From: Danxiaibacter flavus
GTDB lineage: Bacteria; Bacteroidota; Bacteroidia; Chitinophagales; Chitinophagaceae
Reading direction: 5' to 3'
DNA: 64,000 nt
NCBI RefSeq assembly: GCF_041060425.1
Contig: NZ_JAULBC010000004.1
Location: forward strand, 434,001 to 498,000
The stretch's first letter is position 1. Every line of letters begins with the position of its first letter. The notes under the pieces are model-generated. The model was not told the DNA's origin, ran no database searches, and worked only from the letters and a program-made list of their open reading frames with translations. A program made the translations under genes and the position numbers. Below, in pieces: positions 23,293-32,407 of the stretch.

Positions 23293-24018
23293 ATGAACAA
23301 CGGTATATCCCTTTTTGATTTATTGGTACTGGACATTGAAACCGTGCCTCAATTTGAAGGTTTTTCTCACTTAAATATACAATGGAAATCCCTCTGGATC
23401 GACAAAAATTCCAAAATCGTGCCAGAAAATATTACACCCGACGAAAGCTATGAACAACGGGCTGGAATACTTGCTGAGTTTGGTAAAATCATATGCATCT
23501 CAACCGGTTATTTTTTTGAAGATGAGCAAAAAAACATATGTTTTAAGATCAAAAGTTTTTACGGAGATGACGAGAAAGAATTACTCAATTCTTTTGTTGC
23601 AATATGTAATAAATTTTATCAGCGTAACAGAAACTTTCAGTTTTCAGGCCATAACATTAAGGAATTTGATATTCCCTATATATGCAGAAGAATGCTTATT
23701 AACCAGATTCCTTTACCGGAATATTTACAGATTCACGGAGCCAAACCATGGGAAATAAAAATGCTGGATACATTACAGTGGTGGCGTTTTGGCGACTATA
23801 AGAATTATATCTCTCTCAATCTTTTGGCAAGCGTATTGGATGTACCTACTTCTAAAACAGACATTGACGGAAGTATGGTGCAGCATGTATATTATAAAGA
23901 GAAAAACCTGCAGCGTATTGTTGAGTATTGCCAGAAAGATATAATTGTAGTGGCGAATGTTATACTAAGGTTTAAGAACTTACCGATTCTTAAAGATGAA
24001 CTTATAGGCGTTGTATAA
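23293..24018 (+). CDS. PolB-like 3'-5' exonuclease (DEDD fold)
   Basis: A 241-residue DnaQ-like nuclease related to the proofreading domain of family B polymerases but without a polymerase. The DEDDy motifs are visible: LDIETVPQF (Exo I), FSGHNIKEFDIPYI (Exo II) and YCQKDIIVV (Exo III). It probably acts in DNA repair or end trimming. It starts 41 bp from the divergent coiled-coil gene, so the two promoters must overlap. Confidence 0.87.
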   Translation: MNNGISLFDLLVLDIETVPQFEGFSHLNIQWKSLWIDKNSKIVPENITPDESYEQRAGILAEFGKIICISTGYFFEDEQKNICFKIKSFYGDDEKELLNSFVAICNKFYQRNRNFQFSGHNIKEFDIPYICRRMLINQIPLPEYLQIHGAKPWEIKMLDTLQWWRFGDYKNYISLNLLASVLDVPTSKTDIDGSMVQHVYYKEKNLQRIVEYCQKDIIVVANVILRFKNLPILKDELIGVV

Positions 24019-24520
24019 GTAAGGTGTCGGCGGCGTCAATATTTCGTTATAAACAACAGGCCTAAAGCCTAAAGCTTAAAGCCAAAAGCTAACCGAAGCG
24101 AAGTTTTTTAAACCGTATAAGGCATATAAGAGCAAATAGTATTTTGCCTACAATAATAATTGCACTTAAACGAATTTATATTTACTTAGCCAGACCGGAC
24201 TTTCACCATTGACTACTGACTATTCACTAGTTGTATAGAAGAATATGAAGGCGTTTAATTCATTAGCGCGTTATCCATCAGATGTCGCGCTATATCTTTC
24301 AGATGAACGGGAACGTACAATTCTATTTATAGGTGCTGCTTTGTTTGTTGAGCAAAACAACTTCTATACTGTTTTCTTCAAGCCGGCCCTTTATAATATT
24401 GGCTTCAGCATAATTACGGGTAGTATAAAGTAAAAACCAATCCATCGTTTAATTGAGAATTGAAAGTTGAAAATGGAAAATGATTTTAATACAATACTTT
24501 AGTTTGAGTCTAATGCATTG
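24019..24520. repeat. repeat-rich gap between exonuclease and CPBP genes
   Basis: AAAGCCT / AAAGCTT heptamers lie at 24059-24091 and ATTGAGA / ATTGAAA heptamers at 24451-24483. The second faces complementary ATTGTCA words at 24513-24577. A 62-codon frame at 24245-24433 lacks any recognisable feature and is not called. Confidence 0.55.
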
Positions 24521-25468
24521 TCAATTGTCCCCGCCTGAATGAATTCTGTCGGGCAGAAATTGTCCATTGTCAATTATTCTATCGCTTTCGCGTTTAAATA
24601 ATATCATTACGAATATAACAGTTAATGCGCCGGCAATACCAAGGTACCAGGGAAAATGATCATCCATAGATTCCGTGTTCATCTTACCGGCTTTGCTCAA
24701 GGCATACATTTGAACTACCACAATTGCGTTGTTGAAGAAATGAGCGAAAATATTCAGCCAGGCATTTTTACTGAAGTAATAAATATAACCAAGCAATAAA
24801 CCGAGAAACATGCGTGCTAAAAAACCGTAAAAAGAAAAATGTATAGCGCTGAACAAAATGCTTGTTATCAAAATTCCGACAAAAACATTTCTTGTAAGGT
24901 TGATCATTACAGGCTGCAGACACGACCGGAATAATAATTCCTCAACAACCGCCGGAATAAGTGCTATGGTAATAAGTGTTAATATTAAATCCCGGTAGTT
25001 TTTCATAGTCGCAATAACCACTACCTGGTCTTTATATTCATCTTCCATTCTTTTAAATTTTTCCATAAGGGACTTTCCCACCGGAATCATCTGATTCAGT
25101 TCTCCCAAAGCGGCACTCACAAATATGGCTGTAAACATCGCAATAATGACATAGGTCAATTGTTTGGCGGTTGCATTTTTGTTAAAACCGAGATAATTGA
25201 AAGGCTTTCCTCCTACTATAACAGCAAAAATCACCGCGGGAATACCAAAACTAACAAGTGCTCCAACACATTGCGCCATCCGTGCCGCGTCAACATATTT
25301 AGGGTCTTTTATAGCATTAATTGCCTCAGTCATAGGCAAATGCGTCATTCCTATAACCGTAGCAAGCACCGCAAATCCTCCTAAAATCAGCCCCGCTCCC
25401 GTAACTCCTAATAAAATAGCCACCTGCGACCATGGCGCAATTGTTTGCCTGGAATACATAACATTCAT
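24521..25468 (-). CDS. CPBP intramembrane metalloprotease
   Basis: A 315-residue multi-pass membrane protein of the CAAX-protease/bacteriocin-processing family. The motifs VVEELLFRSCL (about 180-190), IHFSFYGFLARMFLGLLLGYIYY and FAHFFNNA carry the metal-binding Glu, His and Asn/His residues. Its substrate is unknown. The last 16 or so residues (from IDNGQFLPDRI) are encoded inside a dispersed hairpin repeat (24529-24556) and its ATTGTCA flanks, so the C-terminus seems to have been extended or replaced by repeat DNA. MYSRQTI at residue 4 is an alternative start. Confidence 0.88.
   Translation of the reverse strand: MNVMYSRQTIAPWSQVAILLGVTGAGLILGGFAVLATVIGMTHLPMTEAINAIKDPKYVDAARMAQCVGALVSFGIPAVIFAVIVGGKPFNYLGFNKNATAKQLTYVIIAMFTAIFVSAALGELNQMIPVGKSLMEKFKRMEDEYKDQVVVIATMKNYRDLILTLITIALIPAVVEELLFRSCLQPVMINLTRNVFVGILITSILFSAIHFSFYGFLARMFLGLLLGYIYYFSKNAWLNIFAHFFNNAIVVVQMYALSKAGKMNTESMDDHFPWYLGIAGALTVIFVMILFKRESDRIIDNGQFLPDRIHSGGDN
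24529..24556. repeat. hairpin repeat element, copy 2 (inside a coding region)
   Basis: CCCCGCCTGAA...TGTCGGGCAG is the reverse complement of the copy at 29818-29846 apart from the central bases. Both copies are flanked by ATTGACA / ATTGAAA words. Confidence 0.6.
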
Positions 25469-25584
25469 AAATAAGAGTGTAAATTTGCGATTCTTTTAGA
25501 TTAGTTATAAAAATATTGTATTCCTTCCGGCAAGATTAGAAAATATATAACCTCTTTTTATTTGGCGGAGGAGCATTTAAGCAC

Positions 25585-26628
25585 ATGATTAAGATCGGCG
25601 ATATACAACTACCGGATTTTCCTTTATTATTAGCTCCAATGGAGGATGTAAGTGATCCCCCGTTCCGCGCAGTTTGCAAGGATAACGGTGCAGATCTTAT
25701 GTATACTGAATTTATTTCCAGTGAAGGGTTAATAAGAGATGCTATCAAAAGCCGCCAGAAGCTGGACATCTTTGAATATGAAAGGCCGGTTGGCATACAA
25801 ATATTCGGGGGTGATGAAGAAGCAATGGCACTGAGCGCTAAAATTGTAGCTGCAGTAAACCCTGACCTGGTTGATATTAACTTTGGTTGTCCCGTTAAAA
25901 AAGTTGTGTGTAAAGGTGCCGGTGCGGGCGTGTTAAAAGATATTGACCTGATGGTTCGCCTTACGAAAGCCGTGGTAAACTCAACAGATAAACCCGTTAC
26001 GGTGAAAACCCGCCTTGGTTGGGACGAAGCTTCCATTAACATTGAGGAAGTGGCTGAAAGATTGCAGGATGTAGGAATAAAAGCGTTGAGTATCCATGGA
26101 CGTACCCGTTCCCAAATGTACAAGGGCGAAGCTGACTGGAGACTGATCGCTAAGGTTAAGAATAATCCAAGAATACAAATTCCCATATTTGGTAACGGAG
26201 ATATAGACAGTCCGCAAAAAGCACTGGAATATAAAAACCGTTATGATGTCGACGGTATTATGATAGGCCGTGCTGCCATTGGTTACCCATGGATCTTTAA
26301 TGAGGTAAAACATTTCATTAAAACCGGCGAAACGTTGCCTTCCCCTACTATTCAACAGCGCACGCAGGTAATTCGCAAACATCTACAGCGCAGCATTGAA
26401 TGGAAAGGTGCAACACTAGGCATCCTGGAAATGAGACGGCACTACACTAATTACCTGAAGGGATTTCCACACATAAAAGAGTACAGGAACAAACTTGTAA
26501 CATTTAAGACTTTTGAAGAAATTGACGAAGTGTTGAATGAAATTGCTGTTCGTTATGACGGCTTTGTTCCGGAGAGAATTGTTGCAGCGTTCTCTGCTTC
26601 ACAAACCGAAGAGTGCGCAGTCATGTAG
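25585..26628 (+). CDS. dusB: tRNA-dihydrouridine synthase
   Basis: A flavin enzyme reducing uridines in tRNA D-loops. The 347-residue TIM-barrel protein starts with LLLAPMEDVSDPPFR, has the catalytic cysteine region DINFGCPVKKVVCKGAGA (about 94-111), the KTRLGWDE and SIHGRTRSQMY FMN/RNA-binding blocks, and GNGDIDSPQKAL followed by GIMIGRAAIGYPW. The assignment to the DusB branch follows from this motif set. It is followed closely by a ClC channel gene. Confidence 0.94.
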   Translation: MIKIGDIQLPDFPLLLAPMEDVSDPPFRAVCKDNGADLMYTEFISSEGLIRDAIKSRQKLDIFEYERPVGIQIFGGDEEAMALSAKIVAAVNPDLVDINFGCPVKKVVCKGAGAGVLKDIDLMVRLTKAVVNSTDKPVTVKTRLGWDEASINIEEVAERLQDVGIKALSIHGRTRSQMYKGEADWRLIAKVKNNPRIQIPIFGNGDIDSPQKALEYKNRYDVDGIMIGRAAIGYPWIFNEVKHFIKTGETLPSPTIQQRTQVIRKHLQRSIEWKGATLGILEMRRHYTNYLKGFPHIKEYRNKLVTFKTFEEIDEVLNEIAVRYDGFVPERIVAAFSASQTEECAVM

Positions 26629-26775
26629 AACATGCCAGCCTGGTCGTCTGTACTATTTAATTTTTACCAATCATACAATGCATTATGACAGTAGCACTCC
26701 AAAAAGAATAAGTGTGGTAAACAATAATTTTTCCCTGCTGTTCTACTTCTTTACTACACCACGCAATACACTACA

Positions 26776-28146
26776 ATGAATGTAATTACCCGGGTAAGAA
26801 ATTATATTAAAAAACGCTTTGATCACATCAGAAATGAACGGGTTAAATTAAGCATACTACAGGCCATTCCTTTCTGGATCGCGTCTTTACTTACCGGACT
26901 AATTGCGGTACTATATGCCAAACTTTTTGCCTGGACAGAAAGTGTTTCCGCATCTGTCTATGGACCGCACCGCTGGATGCTGTTTATCCAGGCTCCGGTG
27001 TTTATGTTGTTAGGCTGGTGGCTGGTAAAACTGTTTGCACCGGGATCAAGAGGCAGTGGGATTCCACAGGTAATGGCAGCAATTGATATGGCGGCCGCAC
27101 CAAAATATAAAAAAAGCATAAGCAGCCTTTTAAGTATTCGTATAGCCATTACCAAAATTGCATCCAGTTTATCTTTAGTGATGGGCGGCGCCGCTATTGG
27201 CCGCGAAGGACCAACAATACAAATCGCAGGTTCCGTGTTTGACTTTATATACAAATACATCCCTTCGAGCTGGCCAAAACTTGCCAGGCCGAATATGATT
27301 GTTGCCGGCGCAGCGGCAGGGCTGGCGGCAGCTTTCAACACCCCGCTTGGTGGTGTTGTGTTTGCCGTTGAAGAATTATCAAGAACACATATCAGTTTTT
27401 ACAGAACAGCATTGTTTTCTGCAGTTATCATCGCCGGTTTAACAGCCCAGGGAATACTCGGGCCTTATCTCTATCTCGGTTATCCCGAAGTAGCAGGCAC
27501 TTCCTGGTTCATGTTCCTTTTAATCTTCCTGGTTGCCGTTCTGGCCGGTATAGCCGGAAGTTATTTGTGCCACCTTATACTCCGCGTTCTGCGGTGGAAA
27601 GCTGCCACGTTTACAAAAACATTTCAGCACATTTTGTTTATAACCATCTGTGCACTGCTTCTTGCATCATTTGCATTTTTTGTGAATACGGCCATCCTTG
27701 GATCGGGCAAAGAGATTATGCAGGAAGTCCTCTTTACTGCTGAAAAAACACAGGCATGGTACATAACACCACTAAGGCTTATCGGTCCGCTGTTCAGCTT
27801 TACAACCGGAGGAGCAGGCGGCGTATTTGCACCTGGTTTAACGGCAGGCGCTTGCATGGGCGCATCGGTTGCCGATTGGTTTCATCTTTCTGCAACAGAT
27901 ACCAACTTGTTAATACTTGCAGGAATGGTTAGTTTTCTAACCGGCATTACAAGAACCCCTTTTACATCGGCAATATTGGTATTGGAAATGACGGACAGGC
28001 ATTCTGTGATCTTCTATCTTATGCTGGCTGCGCTTGTAGCAAACATAGCATCGTTGGTGATTGATAAGAAATCATTCTATGATTACCTGAAACACGATTT
28101 CATTCATGAATTTGGAAAGACGGATCAATTGAAAATTGAAAGTTGA
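26776..28146 (+). CDS. ClC-type chloride channel or Cl-/H+ antiporter
   Basis: A 456-residue membrane protein with the ClC selectivity-filter motifs in order: GSRGSGIPQ (about 94-102), GGAAIGREGPTIQ, NTPLGGVVFAVEEL (with the H-bonded Glu) and TTGGAGGVFAPGL. GREGP supplies the gating glutamate. No C-terminal CBS domains are present. The last six codons (QLKIES) and the stop lie inside an ATTGAAA heptamer repeat, so repeat DNA has replaced the original end of the gene. Confidence 0.93.
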   Translation: MNVITRVRNYIKKRFDHIRNERVKLSILQAIPFWIASLLTGLIAVLYAKLFAWTESVSASVYGPHRWMLFIQAPVFMLLGWWLVKLFAPGSRGSGIPQVMAAIDMAAAPKYKKSISSLLSIRIAITKIASSLSLVMGGAAIGREGPTIQIAGSVFDFIYKYIPSSWPKLARPNMIVAGAAAGLAAAFNTPLGGVVFAVEELSRTHISFYRTALFSAVIIAGLTAQGILGPYLYLGYPEVAGTSWFMFLLIFLVAVLAGIAGSYLCHLILRVLRWKAATFTKTFQHILFITICALLLASFAFFVNTAILGSGKEIMQEVLFTAEKTQAWYITPLRLIGPLFSFTTGGAGGVFAPGLTAGACMGASVADWFHLSATDTNLLILAGMVSFLTGITRTPFTSAILVLEMTDRHSVIFYLMLAALVANIASLVIDKKSFYDYLKHDFIHEFGKTDQLKIES

Positions 28147-28346
28147 GAATTGAAAATGATGTGCGAATGGGCAAATATGCGAATGTGCAAATTCGTGTAG
28201 TTGGTAGCTCCTGTTTTATAAAAATGAAACAAAAGAGAAAGGATTGTATTCAATTAACAATTCCGCACAGAACAAATCAGACATCTTCAAATCAGCTATC
28301 AGCGATCTCCCTCATTGTCAATTCTCAACTTTCAATTTTCAATTAA
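28131..28346. repeat. inverted pair of ATTGAAA heptamer repeats at the ClC gene end
   Basis: ATTGAAA/GTTGAGA words (28131-28161) and their reverse complement (28314-28346) enclose about 150 bp that contain TGCGAATG / TGCAAATA octamers (28159-28197). Confidence 0.7.
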
Positions 28347-28917
28347 CGAAGCATGTGCGAATGTGTAAATATGAGGATGTGCAAATGTACCAGGATTAGG
28401 ACTTAATGGGTTTGATCTTTCTATTTTGCTATCGCCCTTTCAGGGCTTGTTTGCATCTTGATTTGGTTCACAGGGCGGTGACTTGTGCTAGTGCCATCGC
28501 CCTTTCAGATACTTATTGAAGCGAGTAAACCACATGCGAATTTGCAAATATGCGAATGCAGGAATGTCCGAATGTGTACACCTACATGCTGCAATCAAGC
28601 TCTAATCAAATGAAATAGATCGAAAGAAAAAAGATTGAATTCGATTAACAATGTCGCCGAGAACAACGGACATCCCAACTCAGCAATCAGACATCTCCCT
28701 TCATTCTCAATTCATCATTTTCAGTTAATTTCAGCAATTTTGCCGAAAACATATCAGACATCTTCAAATCAGCCATCAGCCGTCTCTCTTCATTGCCAAT
28801 TCTCCATTTTCAATTAATATCAACAATTTCGCAGAAAACAAATCAGACATCTTCAAATCAGCCATCAGCGATTTCCCTTCATTGTCAACTCTCAACTTTC
28901 AATTTTCAATTAACTAA
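28250..28917. repeat. tandem and dispersed ~90-98 bp repeat units
   Basis: Units containing CAGACATCTTCAAATCAGC and a terminal ATTGTCA...TTTTCAATTAA block occur at about 28250-28345, 28640-28725, 28726-28816 and 28817-28915, the last three in tandem. Between them lie TGCGAATG octamers (28352-28390, 28533-28580) and two direct copies of TCGCCCTTTCAG (about 28431 and 28497) with a GCCC/GGGC stem. No gene is present in this gap of 767 bp. Confidence 0.75.
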
Positions 28918-29795
28918 AAGAATTCAGCGGTCCATTCACGCGCAAACGTCTCTCCCGCTGCCAACGAATTAATGCCTTCTTTTTCTTCCAGCTTGCCGGA
29001 GGCATTTACACTATCTGCAATACCGCACCAGGGTTCGATGCAAACAAAATCTGCATTCTTAGCGCTCCAGATTCCCATGTATGGAAATCCATCGAACTGC
29101 AACACCAGGCCATGGCTGGTTTTGTTGCTTAATAAAGAAATCCGGTTAGATTGAAGATTTTTAAAGACCAGCGCGTCTTCGTAAAACAATTCTTTTTGTA
29201 AAGCCAATTCATCGGTATTCTCCAAAAAAGGCACCGGCTTTTCCTCTATCAGGCCATCACCGGAAAGCGGCCATTTACCCGCATTTTCAACCGAACTGAA
29301 CTGTAAATAATAATCCTCAAATGTAGTATTGATAACAAGCGGCACTGCAAAAGCAGGATGACCTCCAACAGAAAAATAAATTTTCTCATTACCCGTATTA
29401 TGCACCGAATAAGCTACTCTGAGCATACTGCCCTGCAATGTGTAGGTAATAAAAAAACGGAAATCAAACGGGTATCTGATATGTGTTTCTTCGCCGCTTT
29501 GGATGCCGAACGTAACTGATGTTTCGTCCTGGGCCGTTACAACAAAGGTCATATCTCTTGCAAATCCATGACGTCCCAACTCAAAAGTCTTGCCGTTAAA
29601 TGAGTATTTATTTTCTTTCAGACCACCAACAACAGGAAATAATACAGGACTTTTCTTTCCCCAGAATTTACTGTCTCCACTCCACATATACTCAATGCCA
29701 AAATCTTTGTTGATTATGCTTTGAATTTCTGCGCCTTTCGCACTAATCACTACCTGCAAGATATCGTTTTCGATCGTGTAAAAAGGAATACTCAT
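28914..29795 (-). CDS. aldose 1-epimerase family protein (LacX-like)
   Basis: A 293-residue protein of the galactose-mutarotase superfamily. Key features are GAEIQSI, GRHGFARDM (a catalytic histidine), VGGHPAFAVP (a second histidine) and the C-terminal WCGIADS segment near the expected catalytic Glu. It probably interconverts sugar anomers, perhaps phosphorylated ones; the substrate is not determined. The ATG at 29795 is chosen because the longer frame reads through the hairpin repeat at 29818-29846. Confidence 0.88.
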   Translation of the reverse strand: MSIPFYTIENDILQVVISAKGAEIQSIINKDFGIEYMWSGDSKFWGKKSPVLFPVVGGLKENKYSFNGKTFELGRHGFARDMTFVVTAQDETSVTFGIQSGEETHIRYPFDFRFFITYTLQGSMLRVAYSVHNTGNEKIYFSVGGHPAFAVPLVINTTFEDYYLQFSSVENAGKWPLSGDGLIEEKPVPFLENTDELALQKELFYEDALVFKNLQSNRISLLSNKTSHGLVLQFDGFPYMGIWSAKNADFVCIEPWCGIADSVNASGKLEEKEGINSLAAGETFAREWTAEFF

Positions 29796-29797
29796 AG

Positions 29798-29862
29798 ATA
29801 ATTGAAAATGGATAATTCCTGCCCGACGAAGGTCGTTCAGGCGGGGAAAATTGAAAATGTCA
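29798..29862. repeat. hairpin repeat element, copy 3, with ATTGAAA flanks
   Basis: CCTGCCCGAC, a GAAG loop, GTCGTTCAGGCGGGG (29818-29846) folds into a strong hairpin. ATTGAAA words flank both sides. It lies between the aldose epimerase start and the pdxA stop. Confidence 0.65.
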
Positions 29863-29885
29863 ATCAACACTCACTTAACATCAGA

Positions 29886-30983
29886 TTATTCATCACTTTC
29901 TTTGATCACTTCATCTTGCGCATTGGCAACAAGCACGGCGCTCATTTTACGCAACGGGTTCTTGTTATTTTCAGCGTATTCAGAACGCTTCCTTATAATG
30001 TCTACCGCTACAAATATGGCCTCAAGAAAAGAACTTTGATCCGCCTTTCCTTTTCCCGCAATATCAAAAGCTGTTCCGTGGTCAGGGCTTGTTCTAATTG
30101 CAGGCAATCCTGCAGTATAATTTACGCCCTCACCAATTGCCAGCGATTTAAAAGGAATCAATCCCTGATCGTGATACATGGCTAAAACCGCATCAAATTT
30201 TTCATAGCTGCCGCGTGCAAAAAAAGCATCGGCACTATAGGGCCCAAAAGCCATTATATTTTGATTCTTTGCTTCTTTGATAGCAGGCTTGATAATGGTT
30301 TCTTCTTCGGTGCCGATCAAACCTTCGTCTCCGGCATGCGGGTTAAGTCCTAACACGGCAATTTTGGGTTTGCTGATACCAAAATCTTTCTGCAGACTGC
30401 TATTCAATATTCTCAGCTTACTCAGAATATTCTCCTTTGTAACAAAGCCTGTGATCTCTTTTACAGGCACGTGCTCGGTTAGCAGACCAACACGAATGTT
30501 TTCAGCTGTCATCAGCATTACAACATCCTGGGCACCGAATACATCCTTGAAATAAGGTGTATGACCACTATACCTGAAATCCTCGCTTTGAATATTTTTT
30601 TTATGAATAGGCGCAGTAACGATGGCATCTATCGAACCGTCCTTTAGTGCGGCAGTTGCCTGCTGCAATGACGAAAGCGCATATTTTCCACCGGTTTCAT
30701 TAAGTTGCCCCGGATTGATCTGAACCTCTTCTTCCCAACAACTAAAAAGATTGATCTGTTTATTGTTCAATCTGCTGAAATCTTTTACAGGCTGATAGCT
30801 CAAATTGATGTCTGGCAACGATTTTCTGTAGAAATTGATGCTTTTATTGCTTGCAAATACTACAGGAATACAGATATCAAGAAGGCGGGCATCGCCCAAC
30901 GCTTTGATGATCAGTTCCAAACCTATGCCGTTCAGGTCGCCACAAGTGAATCCAACAACCGGCTTTTTCAACTCGTTACTCAT
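29886..30983 (-). CDS. pdxA: 4-hydroxythreonine-4-phosphate dehydrogenase
   Basis: PdxA oxidises 4-phosphohydroxy-L-threonine in pyridoxal 5'-phosphate synthesis (DXP-dependent route). The 365-residue protein begins with VGFTCGDLNGIGLELI and shows the metal-binding regions APIHKKNIQ, SGHTPYFKDVF, LGLNPHAGDEGLIGTEE and the MYHDQGLIPFKSLAIGEGVNYTAGLP block split by active-site histidines. Length is slightly above the E. coli enzyme, which is usual for this phylum. Confidence 0.96.
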   Translation of the reverse strand: MSNELKKPVVGFTCGDLNGIGLELIIKALGDARLLDICIPVVFASNKSINFYRKSLPDINLSYQPVKDFSRLNNKQINLFSCWEEEVQINPGQLNETGGKYALSSLQQATAALKDGSIDAIVTAPIHKKNIQSEDFRYSGHTPYFKDVFGAQDVVMLMTAENIRVGLLTEHVPVKEITGFVTKENILSKLRILNSSLQKDFGISKPKIAVLGLNPHAGDEGLIGTEEETIIKPAIKEAKNQNIMAFGPYSADAFFARGSYEKFDAVLAMYHDQGLIPFKSLAIGEGVNYTAGLPAIRTSPDHGTAFDIAGKGKADQSSFLEAIFVAVDIIRKRSEYAENNKNPLRKMSAVLVANAQDEVIKESDE

Positions 30984-31228
30984 CTTGTAAAAAATTTGAA
31001 GTGTAAATGTAAGGGTAAAAGGCCAAAGCTTAAAGTCTGGTTCCGCCGGCCGATAACCAATATTATTTAGCTAAGTCATAGATGCCAAAGGCATTTTCGC
31101 TGCGTCACAGCTTCTTTGAGCTCCCGCATGAACCCATTTAAATTCAGATGATTTATTTAGAAACTAGTCTGGCCCGGTGCCATTGCCTTCTGCAGAAAGC
31201 CTGTAGTTAATTCAATGCTCAATTAACT
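30984..31228. other. intergenic gap between pdxA and gcvT
   Basis: A divergent promoter gap with a short AAAGCTT-type word run (31018-31040) and a repeat of the TTTCGCTGCG type (31081-31130, related to 20890-20947). Nothing else is visible. Confidence 0.4.
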
Positions 31229-31236
31229 TATTTTTG
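31229..31236 (+). promoter_or_regulatory. -7 element of gcvT
   Basis: TATTTTTG fits TAnnTTTG exactly, 20 bp before the ATG, giving a leader of about 16 nt. Confidence 0.5.
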
Positions 31237-31256
31237 CGGCCAATAAAAAGTTATAC

Positions 31257-32348
31257 ATGAAAAGTACTCCTTTTACACAAAAACACATTGCACTAGGTGC
31301 AAAAATGGCGGAATTTGCAGGCTACAACATGCCCATCAGTTATTCGGGCATTAACGATGAACATGCAGCAGTAAGAAAAAATGCAGGTGTTTTTGATGTA
31401 AGCCACATGGGAGAATTCATTTTAAAAGGTGAAAATGCACTCGATCTTATTCAGAGAGTAACCACAAACGATGCTTCCAAATTAACAGCCGGAAAAGCGC
31501 AATACAGCTCGCTGCCCAACGAAAAAGGCGGCCTGGTTGATGACCTGCTGGTATATTGTATTGAGGAAAACAAGGTTTACATGCTTGTTGTAAATGCATC
31601 CAACATTGAAAAAGACTGGAACTGGATAAGCCAACACAATAACAAAAATGTTGAAATGCACAATGTAAGCGATAAGACCGGGCTGCTGGCAATACAGGGA
31701 CCTAATGCCTGCAAAATACTGCAACCACTTACTGATCTTGATATCCTTAATCTTAAATATTACACTTTTGTTAAGGGCAAATTTGCTGGTGTTGATAATG
31801 TTTTGATCAGTGCAACGGGTTATACCGGCGCCGGGGGTGTGGAGATCTATTTTGAAGACAAAGATGGTAATGCTGAAAAAATATGGAACGCCATTTTTGA
31901 GATCGGTGCGGCATCTGGCATTAAACCGATAGGTCTGGGTGCAAGAGATACGCTTCGTTTAGAGATGGGCTTTAGTCTTTATGGAAACGACATTGATGAT
32001 ACTACATCTCCATTAGAAGCTGGCCTGGGCTGGATCACCAAACTGAATAAGCCATCTGATTTTGTAGCAAAAGATATTTTTGCAAAACAAAAAGAAGAAG
32101 GTGCAAAAAGAAAGCTTGTGGGTTTTGAGATGATTGAAAGAGGCATTCCAAGACACCATTATCAAATTAAAGATGCACAGGGAAATGTTATTGGTTATGT
32201 TACGAGCGGCACGCAAGCTCCATCATTGAACAAAGCAATTGGACTTGGATATGTTACAGTAGAAAATTCAGCGCTTGATTCGGAGATCTTTATTGATATT
32301 CGTAACAATCCTGTTAAAGCAAAAGTGGTTAAGTTTCCTTTTGCATAA
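31257..32348 (+). CDS. gcvT: glycine cleavage system aminomethyltransferase (T protein)
   Basis: T protein transfers the aminomethyl carbon from the H-protein lipoyl arm to tetrahydrofolate. The 363 residues show MPISYSGINDEHAAVRKNAGVFDVSHMGE, the TTNDASKL strand, SATGYTGAGGVEIYF, GLGARDTLRLEMGFSLYGNDID (folate-binding Asp) and the C-terminal barrel. No other gcv gene is nearby. A terminator follows the stop. Confidence 0.96.
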   Translation: MKSTPFTQKHIALGAKMAEFAGYNMPISYSGINDEHAAVRKNAGVFDVSHMGEFILKGENALDLIQRVTTNDASKLTAGKAQYSSLPNEKGGLVDDLLVYCIEENKVYMLVVNASNIEKDWNWISQHNNKNVEMHNVSDKTGLLAIQGPNACKILQPLTDLDILNLKYYTFVKGKFAGVDNVLISATGYTGAGGVEIYFEDKDGNAEKIWNAIFEIGAASGIKPIGLGARDTLRLEMGFSLYGNDIDDTTSPLEAGLGWITKLNKPSDFVAKDIFAKQKEEGAKRKLVGFEMIERGIPRHHYQIKDAQGNVIGYVTSGTQAPSLNKAIGLGYVTVENSALDSEIFIDIRNNPVKAKVVKFPFA

Positions 32349-32354
32349 CCAGTT

Positions 32355-32391
32355 AAAAGGCAAATGAGTTTAACCGGATCATTTGCCTTTT
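32355..32391 (+). terminator. terminator of gcvT
   Basis: AAAAGGCAAATGA and TCATTTGCCTTTT form a perfect 13-bp stem with an 11-nt loop, 6 bp after the stop codon. Confidence 0.85.
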
Positions 32392-32407
32392 CTTATCTCA
32401 ATATTCC

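Noticed and set aside
24245..24433. 62-codon plus-strand ORF
   Set aside because: No signal peptide, motif or promoter; it sits in repeat-rich DNA with poor coding character.
26537..26779. Plus-strand ORF overlapping the end of dusB
   Set aside because: It shares most of its length with dusB in another frame and has no recognisable feature.
28635..28817. 60-codon plus-strand ORF
   Set aside because: It lies entirely inside the ~90-bp tandem repeat and its residues repeat with the units.
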